From: Odoribacteraceae bacterium
GTDB taxonomy: Bacteria > Bacteroidota > Bacteroidia > Bacteroidales > Marinifilaceae
Length of the DNA stretch: 13,406 bases
Direction: 5' to 3'
Assembly (NCBI GenBank): GCA_031279175.1
Contig: JAITJA010000210.1
Span: forward strand, 1 to 13,406
A program made the position numbers and the translations under genes. This document shows positions 6,071 through 13,406 of the stretch, piece by piece. Under the pieces are notes generated by a model. The model saw only the letters and a list, made by a program, of their open reading frames with translations, ran no database searches and was not told the DNA's origin. Within the stretch, counting starts at the first letter, position 1, and each line of letters starts with the position of its first letter.

Positions 6071-7669
6071 TTACAACTCCACGGGAGGGGCCAGTACCTC
6101 CGGGGCCAACATGCCACGCGACGCGGTCGTTGGCCCGGGTAGATTATTAACGTCCCTGTTCAGGAAATCATCAAAAACGAAGGTCTCGCCGGCACGTTCG
6201 AAGACACGGCGGACAATGGCCTCGCGCGAGGGAGCGTTAAAATAAAGGTAACTCGACTTCTCCATGATACTAAGAGACTCCGGTCGCCACGCGCCGTAAC
6301 GATACAGGCAATTTCCCTCGAAAAGATTCACGCGATCGTATCCGGTGAAGGAAAAATAATGCTTCCAGTGCACCTGCTCGAGACTACCGGTGAGGTCGAC
6401 GTTCCCGGCATACTGCCACCAGCCGTTGGCCCGTCGCGTGTTGATGACATTCTTGATAGAATCGGTGATCGCGCTCTCGTGACTGATATACTCGTCCTTG
6501 AGGCGGCCGAAGCCATGTCCCCCTCCCTCGTGCAACATCCTGCCGGTCGCGTTGGCGTCATAACAGGTACGGGCGATAAACTTCCCGTCCGTCCACGAGG
6601 TAGTGACCCCCGCCCAAACGTCGATGTTAACAAGCAGGAACACGCCGCTCCTGGTAAGATCTATCCCCGGCGCCTTCCTCGCCCACGCGAGCACCTCGTC
6701 ATCATCCCCGGAGACGTGGGCGGAGCTTCCTCCCCGCAGGACAGATTTAAAACGCGTGTCGCGGGTCTGCTTCGGAGGCTTCCCGCCGGAGGTGACGTCC
6801 TTCTCGACGGTAGCCCCCCGCTCGTTGGAGTAGGCGACGATCTTGTAAACCGTGAAATACTCCTTGTAGGTCTTGAAGGGTTCGACCTCGAAGAACCCGT
6901 CCATCATCGCGCGGATGGCTTGATCGAACGCCCCGTTCACCCGGTAGTCCTCGCGCGTAAAGCCGTCGCCGAGCACGGCGATCTTCACGGGATTGGCCAC
7001 CGTCCCCTGGCGATAAACGATGACCGCGCCGTCCGGGTGATAACTCTCCTCGATGACAAAATCATGTTTCAAGGTAAGGCGCTTGCTCACGGGGCCGCTC
7101 TCGAGGACGATCTCCACGGGGCCGCGGGGGGTTGACTTGTCAACCAACGGGGCGAGCGTCAAGGTGATCAACGCGTCGCCAGCGCCTTCCGTCTGGCTAA
7201 ACTGACACCATGGAGCGTCGACAGCGTTACGGATCTTCCACTCCCGCGTGGCCTCGACAACGAGCGTCGCCGTCGTCGCGTCGCCGGTGAAGGTGATGGC
7301 GACCGGGTTCACGGCAAACGCGAAGCCGCCTTGTTTCACGGTAAAGCGAGAGGTTGATCGCCCTGCCGTCACGGTGATGGTAGCCGCGCGTTCACTCGCG
7401 AGGTTGTTCAGGGAGACGGTGATCTTCACGAGCGCGTCTCCCGTTCCCGTCCTCGCGCCGGGCTGCAACCAGTCGGCGGAGGTGGTCACCGTCCACTTCT
7501 CGCTGGTGGTAATTTCCAGGTCAAGACTCCCGGCACTACCGGGTAATTCGGACGCGGACAACGAGGAGAGGAGGTTGTCTCCCCCTTTCTCGTCGCTACA
7601 CGAGAGCAGGGTCGAGAGCACGGACGCGAGGAGGAAAGCGAAGAGTAACGCGCGAGTAGATAATTTCAT
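6071..7669 (-). CDS. BACON-domain lipoprotein with M64-family metallopeptidase domain
   Basis: A 532-residue predicted lipoprotein. The signal peptide ends in lipobox STLLSC (Cys24). Two BACON-like beta domains follow, about residues 48-115 (WTVTTSADWLQP...FTVKQGG) and 116-205 (WKIRNAVDAPWCQF). A C-terminal domain (about 210-500) resembles peptidase family M64, with VKIAVLGDGFTRED, a block HEGGGHGFGRLKDEY (380-394) and surrounding aromatic segments. His380, Glu381 and His385 probably bind zinc and catalyse; note the three residues between Glu and His rather than two. It probably sits on the cell surface and cleaves proteins; BACON domains are linked to glycoprotein or mucin binding. It starts 71 bp after the upstream stop, beyond a terminator. 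A partial -7 box TACCTTTA (7701-7694) has no clear -33 partner. Confidence 0.85.
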   Translation of the reverse strand: MKLSTRALLFAFLLASVLSTLLSCSDEKGGDNLLSSLSASELPGSAGSLDLEITTSEKWTVTTSADWLQPGARTGTGDALVKITVSLNNLASERAATITVTAGRSTSRFTVKQGGFAFAVNPVAITFTGDATTATLVVEATREWKIRNAVDAPWCQFSQTEGAGDALITLTLAPLVDKSTPRGPVEIVLESGPVSKRLTLKHDFVIEESYHPDGAVIVYRQGTVANPVKIAVLGDGFTREDYRVNGAFDQAIRAMMDGFFEVEPFKTYKEYFTVYKIVAYSNERGATVEKDVTSGGKPPKQTRDTRFKSVLRGGSSAHVSGDDDEVLAWARKAPGIDLTRSGVFLLVNIDVWAGVTTSWTDGKFIARTCYDANATGRMLHEGGGHGFGRLKDEYISHESAITDSIKNVINTRRANGWWQYAGNVDLTGSLEQVHWKHYFSFTGYDRVNLFEGNCLYRYGAWRPESLSIMEKSSYLYFNAPSREAIVRRVFERAGETFVFDDFLNRDVNNLPGPTTASRGMLAPEVLAPPVEL

Positions 7670-7700
7670 CGGGTGTATCTTTTAATTGACGTGTAAAGGT

Positions 7701-7732
7701 AAAAAATCCCGGCAGGAGGCAGGCCTGCCGGG
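7701..7732 (-). terminator. Intrinsic terminator ending the SusD-lipoprotein operon
   Basis: On the minus strand CCCGGCAGG (7732-7724) pairs with CCTGCCGGG (7716-7708) through a perfect 9-bp GC-rich stem and a 7-base loop, followed by A and six T (7707-7701). It starts 8 bases after the stop of the GLUG-repeat gene. It should stop or strongly attenuate transcription before the peptidase gene. Confidence 0.92.
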
Positions 7733-7740
7733 AGGGTTAT

Positions 7741-9888
7741 TTATTCCCAGTATAACCGGGGGTAGGTAGAAGAGGCGTGGTCTCCCAGCTCTTTCCAGTA
7801 GTACCCGTTCGCGCCGGAAGTACCGACGCCCCAGCCTATCGAGGCGTTATCCACCGGCCAGTCAGTGGCAGAGAATGCTTTCGCGCCGGCCGCCGACTGC
7901 GAGAGCCCGGAAACGGGGTAACCGGTGAAGTAGCCGTCGCGGACGGTGATCCCGGCGAGGTCATTCCCGAAGAAAGCCCCGGCGTATGTCGTTCCGGCAG
8001 TGACAACCTGCCCGGAGTTGTAGCAGGCGATCACGGAAGGAGAACCGGTCAGGTAGACGCGCCCGACAATTCCCCCGCAGTATTGCAACCCGGAAAGGGT
8101 GGACTCTACCCTGCCGGCGTTGTAACAAGCCGTCAGTTTCCCGATATGCGCGTTGCCGAGAAGTCCACCGACGTAGGTCGTTCCCTTCACGAGTCCCTCG
8201 TTATAACAAGCCGTGATCTCCATGTTCGCCGTGTTGGGCAGGTGACCTACCAGCCCCCCGACCCTGGCCTGCGACGAGGTGTAGGTGCAGATGACATCGC
8301 CCGCGTTCCGGCACTCCAGTAGCAACACGGAGGAGGTAGCACTCCCGCATATTCCTCCCTGGTCACCGTAACTGCTCGTGATTGTCCCGCTGTTCACCGT
8401 CCTCGCGAGTTTACCGCCGTTCATGTAACCGGCGATACCGCCCGAGTAGGCTCCCGTGGCATCGACGGAGGCCGCGTTGGAACAATTTATTACCTGCCCG
8501 GTGGCATTGACCTGCCCGGCAATACCACCCACGCGCCCGCTGCCGGACACGCTTCCCGACACGACGCGCGCGTTCTGCACGGTAGCGTGAACCGTGCCGA
8601 ACAGTCCTCCCACGTAGCTCTTCCCGGCGAAGTTCGCGTTCACGTTCTTGATGGCGTACCCTCCCCCGTCGTAGTTCGCGTAGAAATCATTCGCGTACAC
8701 GCGCGCCTCGTTCATCAGGTCAAGGTCAGCCTCCTGCACCACGGTCACCGGCGAGGAGAGGGCGGTCGCGTACGCGCCGATGGCCCGGTACAACTCCGCT
8801 ACCGTGTTCACGCGCACGATACTCCCGCCGTTCGAAACGCGCGGTTGCACCTCGCCTGCCGCGTTCACGAGGAGCTGTATCATTCCCCGTTCCTCCCGGC
8901 CGATCAATATTTCGACGTTATCCCGCTTGATACCCCGGATGACTCGCGGGGGCGACTGCGCGGTCCACGTGGCCTGCCCCGCCCCGTTCAGCGGGACGAC
9001 CATCGTTTCGTCGTTCGTGAAGAGTACCGTCATCTCCCCTTCCCATCCTTGCACGCCCAGCGAGAATTCCCCCTCGCTGGCAACGCCGCGCGACGGTGAC
9101 TCCGGCCACTCTCCCACCGAGACGGAAAACAACGCCAGGCGCGACCCGCCGGGTAACATCTTGATGACCGCCTTGTAACAGGCGTTGGCCTCGAAAGTGT
9201 TCCCGCTTGAAAGCCCCGCGGCGTCGACCTCGAAAGTAAACGCGTAGTAATTGTACATGCAATGAATCTCGACGCGCGACGTTCCCGCCTCCTGTAGGAA
9301 ATGATAGCGATTCGCGTTCGGTATCTTGTAGGCCACTTCCTGCCCGATCGTCACGTCTCCCGACAGGATCGTCTCCCCGAAATCGATTTCCAGCAACGCC
9401 TTCGCGTGGTTCAGGGTTAGAGTCGGGTGCTTGTCCGGGGTGAAACGGGCGTCCTCGTGGACAAGCTCGTCCGCGAGCAACAACCCGGTGGCCGTCCCGT
9501 CCTGCACGCTCCCCGCTTTTCCCACCGACACGCGCAGCGCGCACGTGTCTTTGCCGGCGGGGAATAACAAGGGCGATCCCTCCGGGAACCAGCGCGATTG
9601 CCGGTACGTGAAGAGCGCCGTCTCGTCGTCGAGCCTCACCGTCATGCCCTGCCCTGCCTCGTACCGGGCCAGGAAGGCGCTCCCGGTGGGGTTCTCCGGG
9701 TGAATGCCCGCGCGGCTGATCGTCTCCAGATCACCGACGAGCGCCGTTATGGACGCGATTCCCCGCGACTGCTCCTCCCCTCCCGTCCCGGACGTTTCTT
9801 CTTTCGTCGTCGTGTCGTCATCCCCGCATCCAGCAAGTAATAAACCCGCCAGCAAGGGCAAAACAAAATAGATATACCTCGTTTTCAT
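7741..9888 (-). CDS. Lipoprotein with fimbrillin-like region and GLUG-type repeats
   Basis: A 715-residue predicted surface lipoprotein with lipobox LLAGC (Cys21). An Asp/Thr/Gly/Glu-rich linker follows, then a fimbrillin-like (Mfa-like) beta region at about residues 35-270. From about 425 to 660 there are eight repeats of the GLUG type: an aromatic or Arg residue, then GG(I/L)xG, then a CYNxG-like turn, for example YVGGLLGNAHIGKLTACYNAG. The C-terminus ends YYWKELGDHASSTYPRLYWE, as other GLUG proteins do. GLUG arrays are probably beta-solenoids on surface adhesins. The frame opens at a TTG (9900), but the ATG at 9888 gives the proper signal peptide and is preferred. It is 8 bp after the preceding gene and last in the operon. 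Confidence 0.85.
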   Translation of the reverse strand: MKTRYIYFVLPLLAGLLLAGCGDDDTTTKEETSGTGGEEQSRGIASITALVGDLETISRAGIHPENPTGSAFLARYEAGQGMTVRLDDETALFTYRQSRWFPEGSPLLFPAGKDTCALRVSVGKAGSVQDGTATGLLLADELVHEDARFTPDKHPTLTLNHAKALLEIDFGETILSGDVTIGQEVAYKIPNANRYHFLQEAGTSRVEIHCMYNYYAFTFEVDAAGLSSGNTFEANACYKAVIKMLPGGSRLALFSVSVGEWPESPSRGVASEGEFSLGVQGWEGEMTVLFTNDETMVVPLNGAGQATWTAQSPPRVIRGIKRDNVEILIGREERGMIQLLVNAAGEVQPRVSNGGSIVRVNTVAELYRAIGAYATALSSPVTVVQEADLDLMNEARVYANDFYANYDGGGYAIKNVNANFAGKSYVGGLFGTVHATVQNARVVSGSVSGSGRVGGIAGQVNATGQVINCSNAASVDATGAYSGGIAGYMNGGKLARTVNSGTITSSYGDQGGICGSATSSVLLLECRNAGDVICTYTSSQARVGGLVGHLPNTANMEITACYNEGLVKGTTYVGGLLGNAHIGKLTACYNAGRVESTLSGLQYCGGIVGRVYLTGSPSVIACYNSGQVVTAGTTYAGAFFGNDLAGITVRDGYFTGYPVSGLSQSAAGAKAFSATDWPVDNASIGWGVGTSGANGYYWKELGDHASSTYPRLYWE

Positions 9889-9896
9889 GACCTCTT

Positions 9897-10631
9897 TCAA
9901 TTAATTTCTATGTCAATCGTGTAATTCATCCCGGTTTGTTGCAACGCGGGCAAGGAGCGCAGGGTAAATAGCTTGCTCACGCGTTCCCCGTCCCCTCCCC
10001 CTGCCCGTTCGAACACGAGAGTACCGGCAATCCCCGGCGAGAAAATGCCGGTGGCGTTCGAGTGATCAAAGATCAACTGCGCGTCAGTGACGCCAGGGGA
10101 AGGATCGCAATAAGCCGCGTAGCCCCCCAGCGAGAGGGAGATGATCTTCGCGCCGGCATTCGCGCCCGTCAACGTGAAGGTGAGCTTGCTCCGCTCGTGC
10201 CGCAATACCACCGGGAGATCACCGGCGGGAGGGACGTTCACGTGAACGCTCTTTAACCAGTCGGCAGCGAGAAAAACTTCCCGTTCTTCCTGGTTAAACG
10301 GGAGGGGGACGCGGCGATCTAACGCCGGCCACCATACCCGAAGCGAATCCAGCGACTCACCAGCGTACGGGAACCAGAGCGTGTCGGCGAGCGGCGATAA
10401 TTTGCCACCGGCGTACCCGTAATTCGCCTGGAACGAACCTATCGCGGATTTGGTTTGCACGGTGGTCTCGGCAAGCCCGCTGATGGAGAAGTAGTCCGCG
10501 GCAGTGTAGTTAACGGTGGCACGCGTGCCCTCCACCGCGGGAGTTAAGAACAACGCCTGGCGCGGCAATAGCCGGTCGTCCGAGCAGGACAAGGCCGCGA
10601 ACGCGACAAGCGCGAGAATTATCTTTTTCAT
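9897..10631 (-). CDS. Fimbrillin-like lipoprotein
   Basis: A 244-residue protein with signal peptide and lipobox AALSC (Cys16). The body resembles a single Mfa-like/fimbrillin module: LFLTPAVEGTRATVNYTAADYFSI near the start, then LWFPYAGESLDSLRVWWP, then LPVVLRHERSKLTFTLTG and a C-terminal beta strand ending in NYTIDIEIN. These are the usual family landmarks (a TRA segment, a 'YWP'-like strand and an 'H..skl.f.l' strand). It has the same overall plan as the N-terminal half of the next protein, so the two are likely partners or duplicates. Seven bp separate it from the PKD-like gene. A pilus role is possible but not shown. Confidence 0.78.
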   Translation of the reverse strand: MKKIILALVAFAALSCSDDRLLPRQALFLTPAVEGTRATVNYTAADYFSISGLAETTVQTKSAIGSFQANYGYAGGKLSPLADTLWFPYAGESLDSLRVWWPALDRRVPLPFNQEEREVFLAADWLKSVHVNVPPAGDLPVVLRHERSKLTFTLTGANAGAKIISLSLGGYAAYCDPSPGVTDAQLIFDHSNATGIFSPGIAGTLVFERAGGGDGERVSKLFTLRSLPALQQTGMNYTIDIEIN

Positions 10632-10638
10632 GATCGCG

Positions 10639-12162
10639 TTAATTTAAGTAAGTAATATCTTTCACGTCAGCGGGCGCACCCTCTATTTTCTTCTTCAGTG
10701 TAAGCTGCTTCGACTCCGTCGGGGTTATCGTGAACGTGTAGATCGTTCCCCCTTCCCCCCCGGGATTGTTCGCGGCCACGATCAGGTCGGCCTGCGCGGA
10801 GTACGCGCTAAGCGACCTTATGCAGGTGATCTCGCCGAACGCTACCTCTTGTCCCGCGTCGACCTCCGCGCATCCCTCTCCCTCCCGGTAAACGTAGAGC
10901 TTGCTGCCGACGGAGAAGTAGATGAATGGAGTTGTCGTGTGGCTCAGCGTCATGTTCCTGGCTTGATCGAGCAACCCGTTCGTGTTCGTCAACACGCGCG
11001 TGAACTCGGGCTTGTACTCGTACGCGGCCCCGGAGGGGTTATAGACATACGTGGCGTAGATCAGCTCTCCCCCGGGCGTTTGCAAGACCGCCCCCGTCAC
11101 TTGCCCGGCGGTAGCCATGAAACGTAGCTCGTGACCGTGAAACGATTCGGAGTCCGGCAATCGCGTGGGCGTCGCCGACGTTGCCGTCGAGTTGATCGGG
11201 CATTTTAACACGCGCTTGTTGGTCTCGTCCCAGAAGAGCGCGCTATTTATCGCTCCCCCACCGAAATAAGGAGCTATCTTGATCTCCTGGTAACTCCCGT
11301 CAATTGCCGATACGCCGGGCGGGAGCAGGTTAATCGACGCGCAAATTAATCCCGTCGTCGAGGCATTCGAACTGTACGGGGAGACTTCACCGTCCTCGGT
11401 AATAAAGAACCAGTATCCTTGCGTGTATATCATGTCTTTAAAGGTATACCCTGCCGGTTTTCCCTGCGTCATGTGTACTTGCGCGATCTGCGTGTCCTTC
11501 CACTCGAAGGTAAGACGGTTTAACCAGGACGTGCCCGTGCCCGTCCCCACCCACAGGTGGCTGCGCGCGGCTTCAAACTCCACGAAGTTAGCACCACCAC
11601 CACGGAAAGGGTAATCTATCTGCCGCAGCACGCCAGCCACGTAACGATCTTCTCCCGCCGGCGTCATGCCAGCCACGTCTAACTCCGCCTGGCCTTCACT
11701 ATCCTCGTATAACAGCACTAACCCGCTGGCGATCTCGTTTTTTACCGTCAATAAAAAGGATTCCTGGTAGACAACTCCCGAGGCCTTTTCCGTCATCTTG
11801 AAGATAATCCAGTACGCGTTGTCCGAGATGGCCAGGTTAATTGTCGTGTCGAGAACCATACCCGTGCCCAGCGTGTCCCGGAGCACTTTCAAGCGCGTCC
11901 ATGCCTCCCACGCGTACGAGTAATCCTCCGGGTTCGCGAACTTTTCTAACACCTGCTCCCGGTTGTAGGCCTCCTTGACCACGCTCGAGATGACCGGTTC
12001 CACGCGTAGGCGCTCACCAATACTGACCGTGGTGTCCTTTAACCCGGAGATCACTACCCCGGGTATCCACTTGTAATCGTAATTCCCCTTGTCGGAATAA
12101 CAAGCCGCGCTTGCTATCGCGAGTAGTAGGATCAATTTCTGTATATTCGAATGTTTCCTCAT
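10639..12162 (-). CDS. PKD-like family lipoprotein
   Basis: A 507-residue predicted lipoprotein, lipobox ASAAC (Cys21). Right after the cysteine comes SDKGNYDYKWIPGVVISGL, the typical opening of the PKD-like lipoproteins that follow SusD and DUF4843 genes in Bacteroidota. The N-terminal part (about 25-140) is Ig/PKD-like. The remainder (about 150-500) has repeated Trp/Tyr/Gly-rich strands (YTQGYWFFITEDGEVSPY, INSALFWDETNKRVLKC, YFSVGSKLYVY) that suggest a beta-propeller. It is presumably a surface glycan- or protein-binding accessory of the SusC/D system. Its start is 11 bp after the small ORF. Confidence 0.88.
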   Translation of the reverse strand: MRKHSNIQKLILLLAIASAACYSDKGNYDYKWIPGVVISGLKDTTVSIGERLRVEPVISSVVKEAYNREQVLEKFANPEDYSYAWEAWTRLKVLRDTLGTGMVLDTTINLAISDNAYWIIFKMTEKASGVVYQESFLLTVKNEIASGLVLLYEDSEGQAELDVAGMTPAGEDRYVAGVLRQIDYPFRGGGANFVEFEAARSHLWVGTGTGTSWLNRLTFEWKDTQIAQVHMTQGKPAGYTFKDMIYTQGYWFFITEDGEVSPYSSNASTTGLICASINLLPPGVSAIDGSYQEIKIAPYFGGGAINSALFWDETNKRVLKCPINSTATSATPTRLPDSESFHGHELRFMATAGQVTGAVLQTPGGELIYATYVYNPSGAAYEYKPEFTRVLTNTNGLLDQARNMTLSHTTTPFIYFSVGSKLYVYREGEGCAEVDAGQEVAFGEITCIRSLSAYSAQADLIVAANNPGGEGGTIYTFTITPTESKQLTLKKKIEGAPADVKDITYLN

Positions 12163-12173
12163 ATCATGTTCAT

Positions 12174-12326
12174 TCAGTTGTTAAAATACATTGGTTCGTG
12201 CATCTCTTGACGTCTCCCGGGTAACGACCGGATGTTTTGGTAGAGGCCATAAATGGCCCGGGAAACCTCGCGCGCGTTGTGGGACGCGTCACGGAAGTCG
12301 CGGAAAGTGCCCAAGATGGTTTTCAT
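12174..12326 (-). CDS. Small 50-residue protein in the lipoprotein operon, unknown function
   Basis: An ATG at 12326 opens a 50-codon frame ending in TGA. It starts with MKTILGTFRDFRDASHNARE and ends with MHEPMYFNN. It exactly fills the otherwise unexplained gap between the DUF4843 gene (18 bp upstream) and the PKD-like gene (11 bp downstream), the same tight spacing as the rest of the operon. By hand count 35 of 50 codons end in G or C, as in neighbouring genes. The protein is basic (8 Lys/Arg against 5 Asp/Glu), probably helical over residues 4-35, without signal peptide, so cytoplasmic while its neighbours are exported. I recognise no family. No strong Shine-Dalgarno (only AGAAG near the ATG). 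Confidence 0.6.
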   Translation of the reverse strand: MKTILGTFRDFRDASHNAREVSRAIYGLYQNIRSLPGRRQEMHEPMYFNN

Positions 12327-12344
12327 GACTTCTTGATTCAAGTT

Positions 12345-13157
12345 TTATTGCGCGCGTTGTGGCGCGTCGGGCCACTCTGGAGGTATGACGACATCCGCCC
12401 CGTACGCGGTATTATATCCCGCGCCCAAGCACATGTACCCCCGGTTTGACTTGGGACTCGGGTCTTTTATTGCCGCGTCAGGCCCGAGAGAGATCCGGTA
12501 TTGCAAGTAATTTCTCAACGACTGCGAGTATCCCATCATGACCATCGCGCCGACAGGGGCATTCCACTTGTCATAGGTCATGTTGCACAGCTCGTTCACG
12601 AGCAACAATTTGTCGACGGAGAAATAACCCATCATCACATCCATGTAATACCTTGGCTTGGGCATGGAAGAGGTAAACTGTATCGTCATTTGCCTCACGT
12701 CCACGCTATCCGACGTTGTCCGGTAGCGATAAGGCAGGTTGATCGTGAAAAACTCGTTCGGCTCGAGGCGCAACGTGACGAACCTGGTGGTGTCATCGTC
12801 CTCCGGGCCGCGGTATAACTTCACGATGACGCGCGAATCCGGCGACCCGGCAGGGAAAACGAACTCGCTCTCCACGTCAAAATCACGGCCTTGCCTGGCA
12901 TTGACCGTTTTCTCGACCTTCACCTTCAACCAACGGTCGATATCCATCACGTCGCCCGTCGTCTTTACCGGTATCTCGAGCGCGTAATCGGTATAGGAGG
13001 TCGGGCCGAAACCAAACTCGACCGTGTCGAGAATACGTGCCGTGTTCACTTCTAATACCTGAAAGTAAATGGCCTCCCCGCCATCATAAAGCTTCAGGTT
13101 TTCCTCCGCGCAGGCAAATAGCGCGAGAGCAATGCATGTTATGATTATCTTTTTCAT
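12345..13157 (-). CDS. DUF4843 domain-containing lipoprotein
   Basis: A 270-residue predicted lipoprotein with lipobox ALFAC (Cys16). The mature start is AEENLKLYDGGEAIYFQ, matching the DUF4843 pattern of a short acidic stretch, then (Y/F)xGxxAIYF. Beta-rich segments follow, including DYALEIPVKTTGDVMDIDR, FDVESEFVFPAGSPDSRVIV and a C-terminal helical part. Proteins of this family lie directly after SusD genes in many Bacteroidales loci, as here (8 bp after the SusD stop); their molecular role is not established. The ATG at 13157 begins a clean signal peptide. Confidence 0.88.
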   Translation of the reverse strand: MKKIIITCIALALFACAEENLKLYDGGEAIYFQVLEVNTARILDTVEFGFGPTSYTDYALEIPVKTTGDVMDIDRWLKVKVEKTVNARQGRDFDVESEFVFPAGSPDSRVIVKLYRGPEDDDTTRFVTLRLEPNEFFTINLPYRYRTTSDSVDVRQMTIQFTSSMPKPRYYMDVMMGYFSVDKLLLVNELCNMTYDKWNAPVGAMVMMGYSQSLRNYLQYRISLGPDAAIKDPSPKSNRGYMCLGAGYNTAYGADVVIPPEWPDAPQRAQ

Positions 13158-13165
13158 CTTTTCTG

Positions 13166-13406
13166 TTATTTCCGGTTATTTTCTTCTACCTCGGGAATGG
13201 CAAAACGATAATAACTATCTTGCATCACGAAGTTATAAGTGGAACTGTTGCTGGCTATTGATCGCACGTTGTTGCGTTTCAGGTAATAGTAATACTGTCC
13301 CTCGCCGTAGAACTCCCGCGCGTTTTCCTTTCTCAACAACTCGACGAGCTCGACGTCCGAGACCCGGGAGGTATTCTGTTGCTGGAAACCCCTTCTTTCT
13401 CTCAAG
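13166..13406 (-). CDS. SusD/RagB-like outer-membrane lipoprotein, C-terminal part (truncated by window edge)
   Basis: The frame is open to the window edge and gives the last 79 residues of a SusD-like nutrient-binding lipoprotein. SusD family landmarks are LRKENAREFYGEGQYYYYLKR, the conserved 'ER..EF..EG.R..DL.R'-type helix in variant form, and the C-terminal YRFAIPEVEENNRK, matching the usual 'IP..E...N' ending. SusD caps a SusC TonB-dependent transporter, whose gene is expected just upstream of this one, outside the window. Substrate cannot be judged from this fragment. Confidence 0.88.
   Translation of the reverse strand, partial: LRERRGFQQQNTSRVSDVELVELLRKENAREFYGEGQYYYYLKRNNVRSIASNSSTYNFVMQDSYYRFAIPEVEENNRK

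Noticed and set aside
7694..7701. TACCTTTA as promoter of the M64 peptidase gene
   Set aside because: The last base differs from the TAnnTTTG pattern, no TTG lies at the -33 distance, and it overlaps the terminator's T-tract, so it is kept only as a weak possibility.
9889..9900. TTG start adding four residues to the GLUG lipoprotein and overlapping the previous stop
   Set aside because: The ATG at 9888 gives a normal lipoprotein signal peptide with positive residues at positions 2 and 4.
1..13406. CRISPR arrays, tRNA or rRNA genes, insertion sequences, phage genes
   Set aside because: No regularly spaced repeats, cloverleaf or rRNA motifs, transposase or integrase frames were seen.

Overview
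The window is bacterial chromosome, almost certainly Bacteroidota and most likely Bacteroidales. Three things point there: a SusD C-terminus followed by DUF4843, PKD-like and fimbrillin-like lipoproteins; an F-type ATP synthase with a very short epsilon subunit and an a subunit carrying a signal peptide and N-terminal extension; and a Bacteroidota-type promoter (TAnnTTTG) upstream of atpD. Coding DNA is GC-rich at third positions, which explains the many long antisense open frames. The family cannot be fixed from sequence alone. Every gene supported here reads on the minus strand, so transcription runs from high to low coordinates.

Right half (13406 to about 7700): the downstream part of a SusC/SusD-type outer-membrane uptake locus. 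In transcription order it holds the C-terminus of a SusD-like protein (cut by the window edge), a DUF4843 lipoprotein, an overlooked 50-codon small ORF, a PKD-like lipoprotein, a short fimbrillin-like lipoprotein, and a lipoprotein joining a fimbrillin-like region to about eight GLUG-type repeats. Gaps are only 7 to 18 bp, so this is one operon, and it ends in a strong intrinsic terminator at 7701-7732. Beyond the terminator lies a lipoprotein with two BACON-like domains and an M64-family metallopeptidase domain (6071-7669). The likely theme is surface capture, adhesion and possibly proteolysis of a host or dietary (glyco)protein; the substrate is unknown.

Middle (about 6070 to 4445): a 532-bp non-coding stretch (5539-6070) with an unusual GC-rich block of nested inverted and tandem repeats (5833-5938), then a 321-residue helix-turn-helix regulator, then a 128-bp region driving the ATP synthase operon. 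That region holds a good promoter, a 12-bp perfect inverted repeat just downstream of the -7 box, and a possible 16-codon leader ORF ending 9 nt before atpD.

Left third (4444 to 1): the ATP synthase operon atpD-atpC-atpB-atpE-atpF-atpH-atpA. atpA is truncated by the window start, and atpG is expected beyond it. The c-subunit residues fit proton rather than sodium coupling. The epsilon subunit lacks the C-terminal inhibitory helices.
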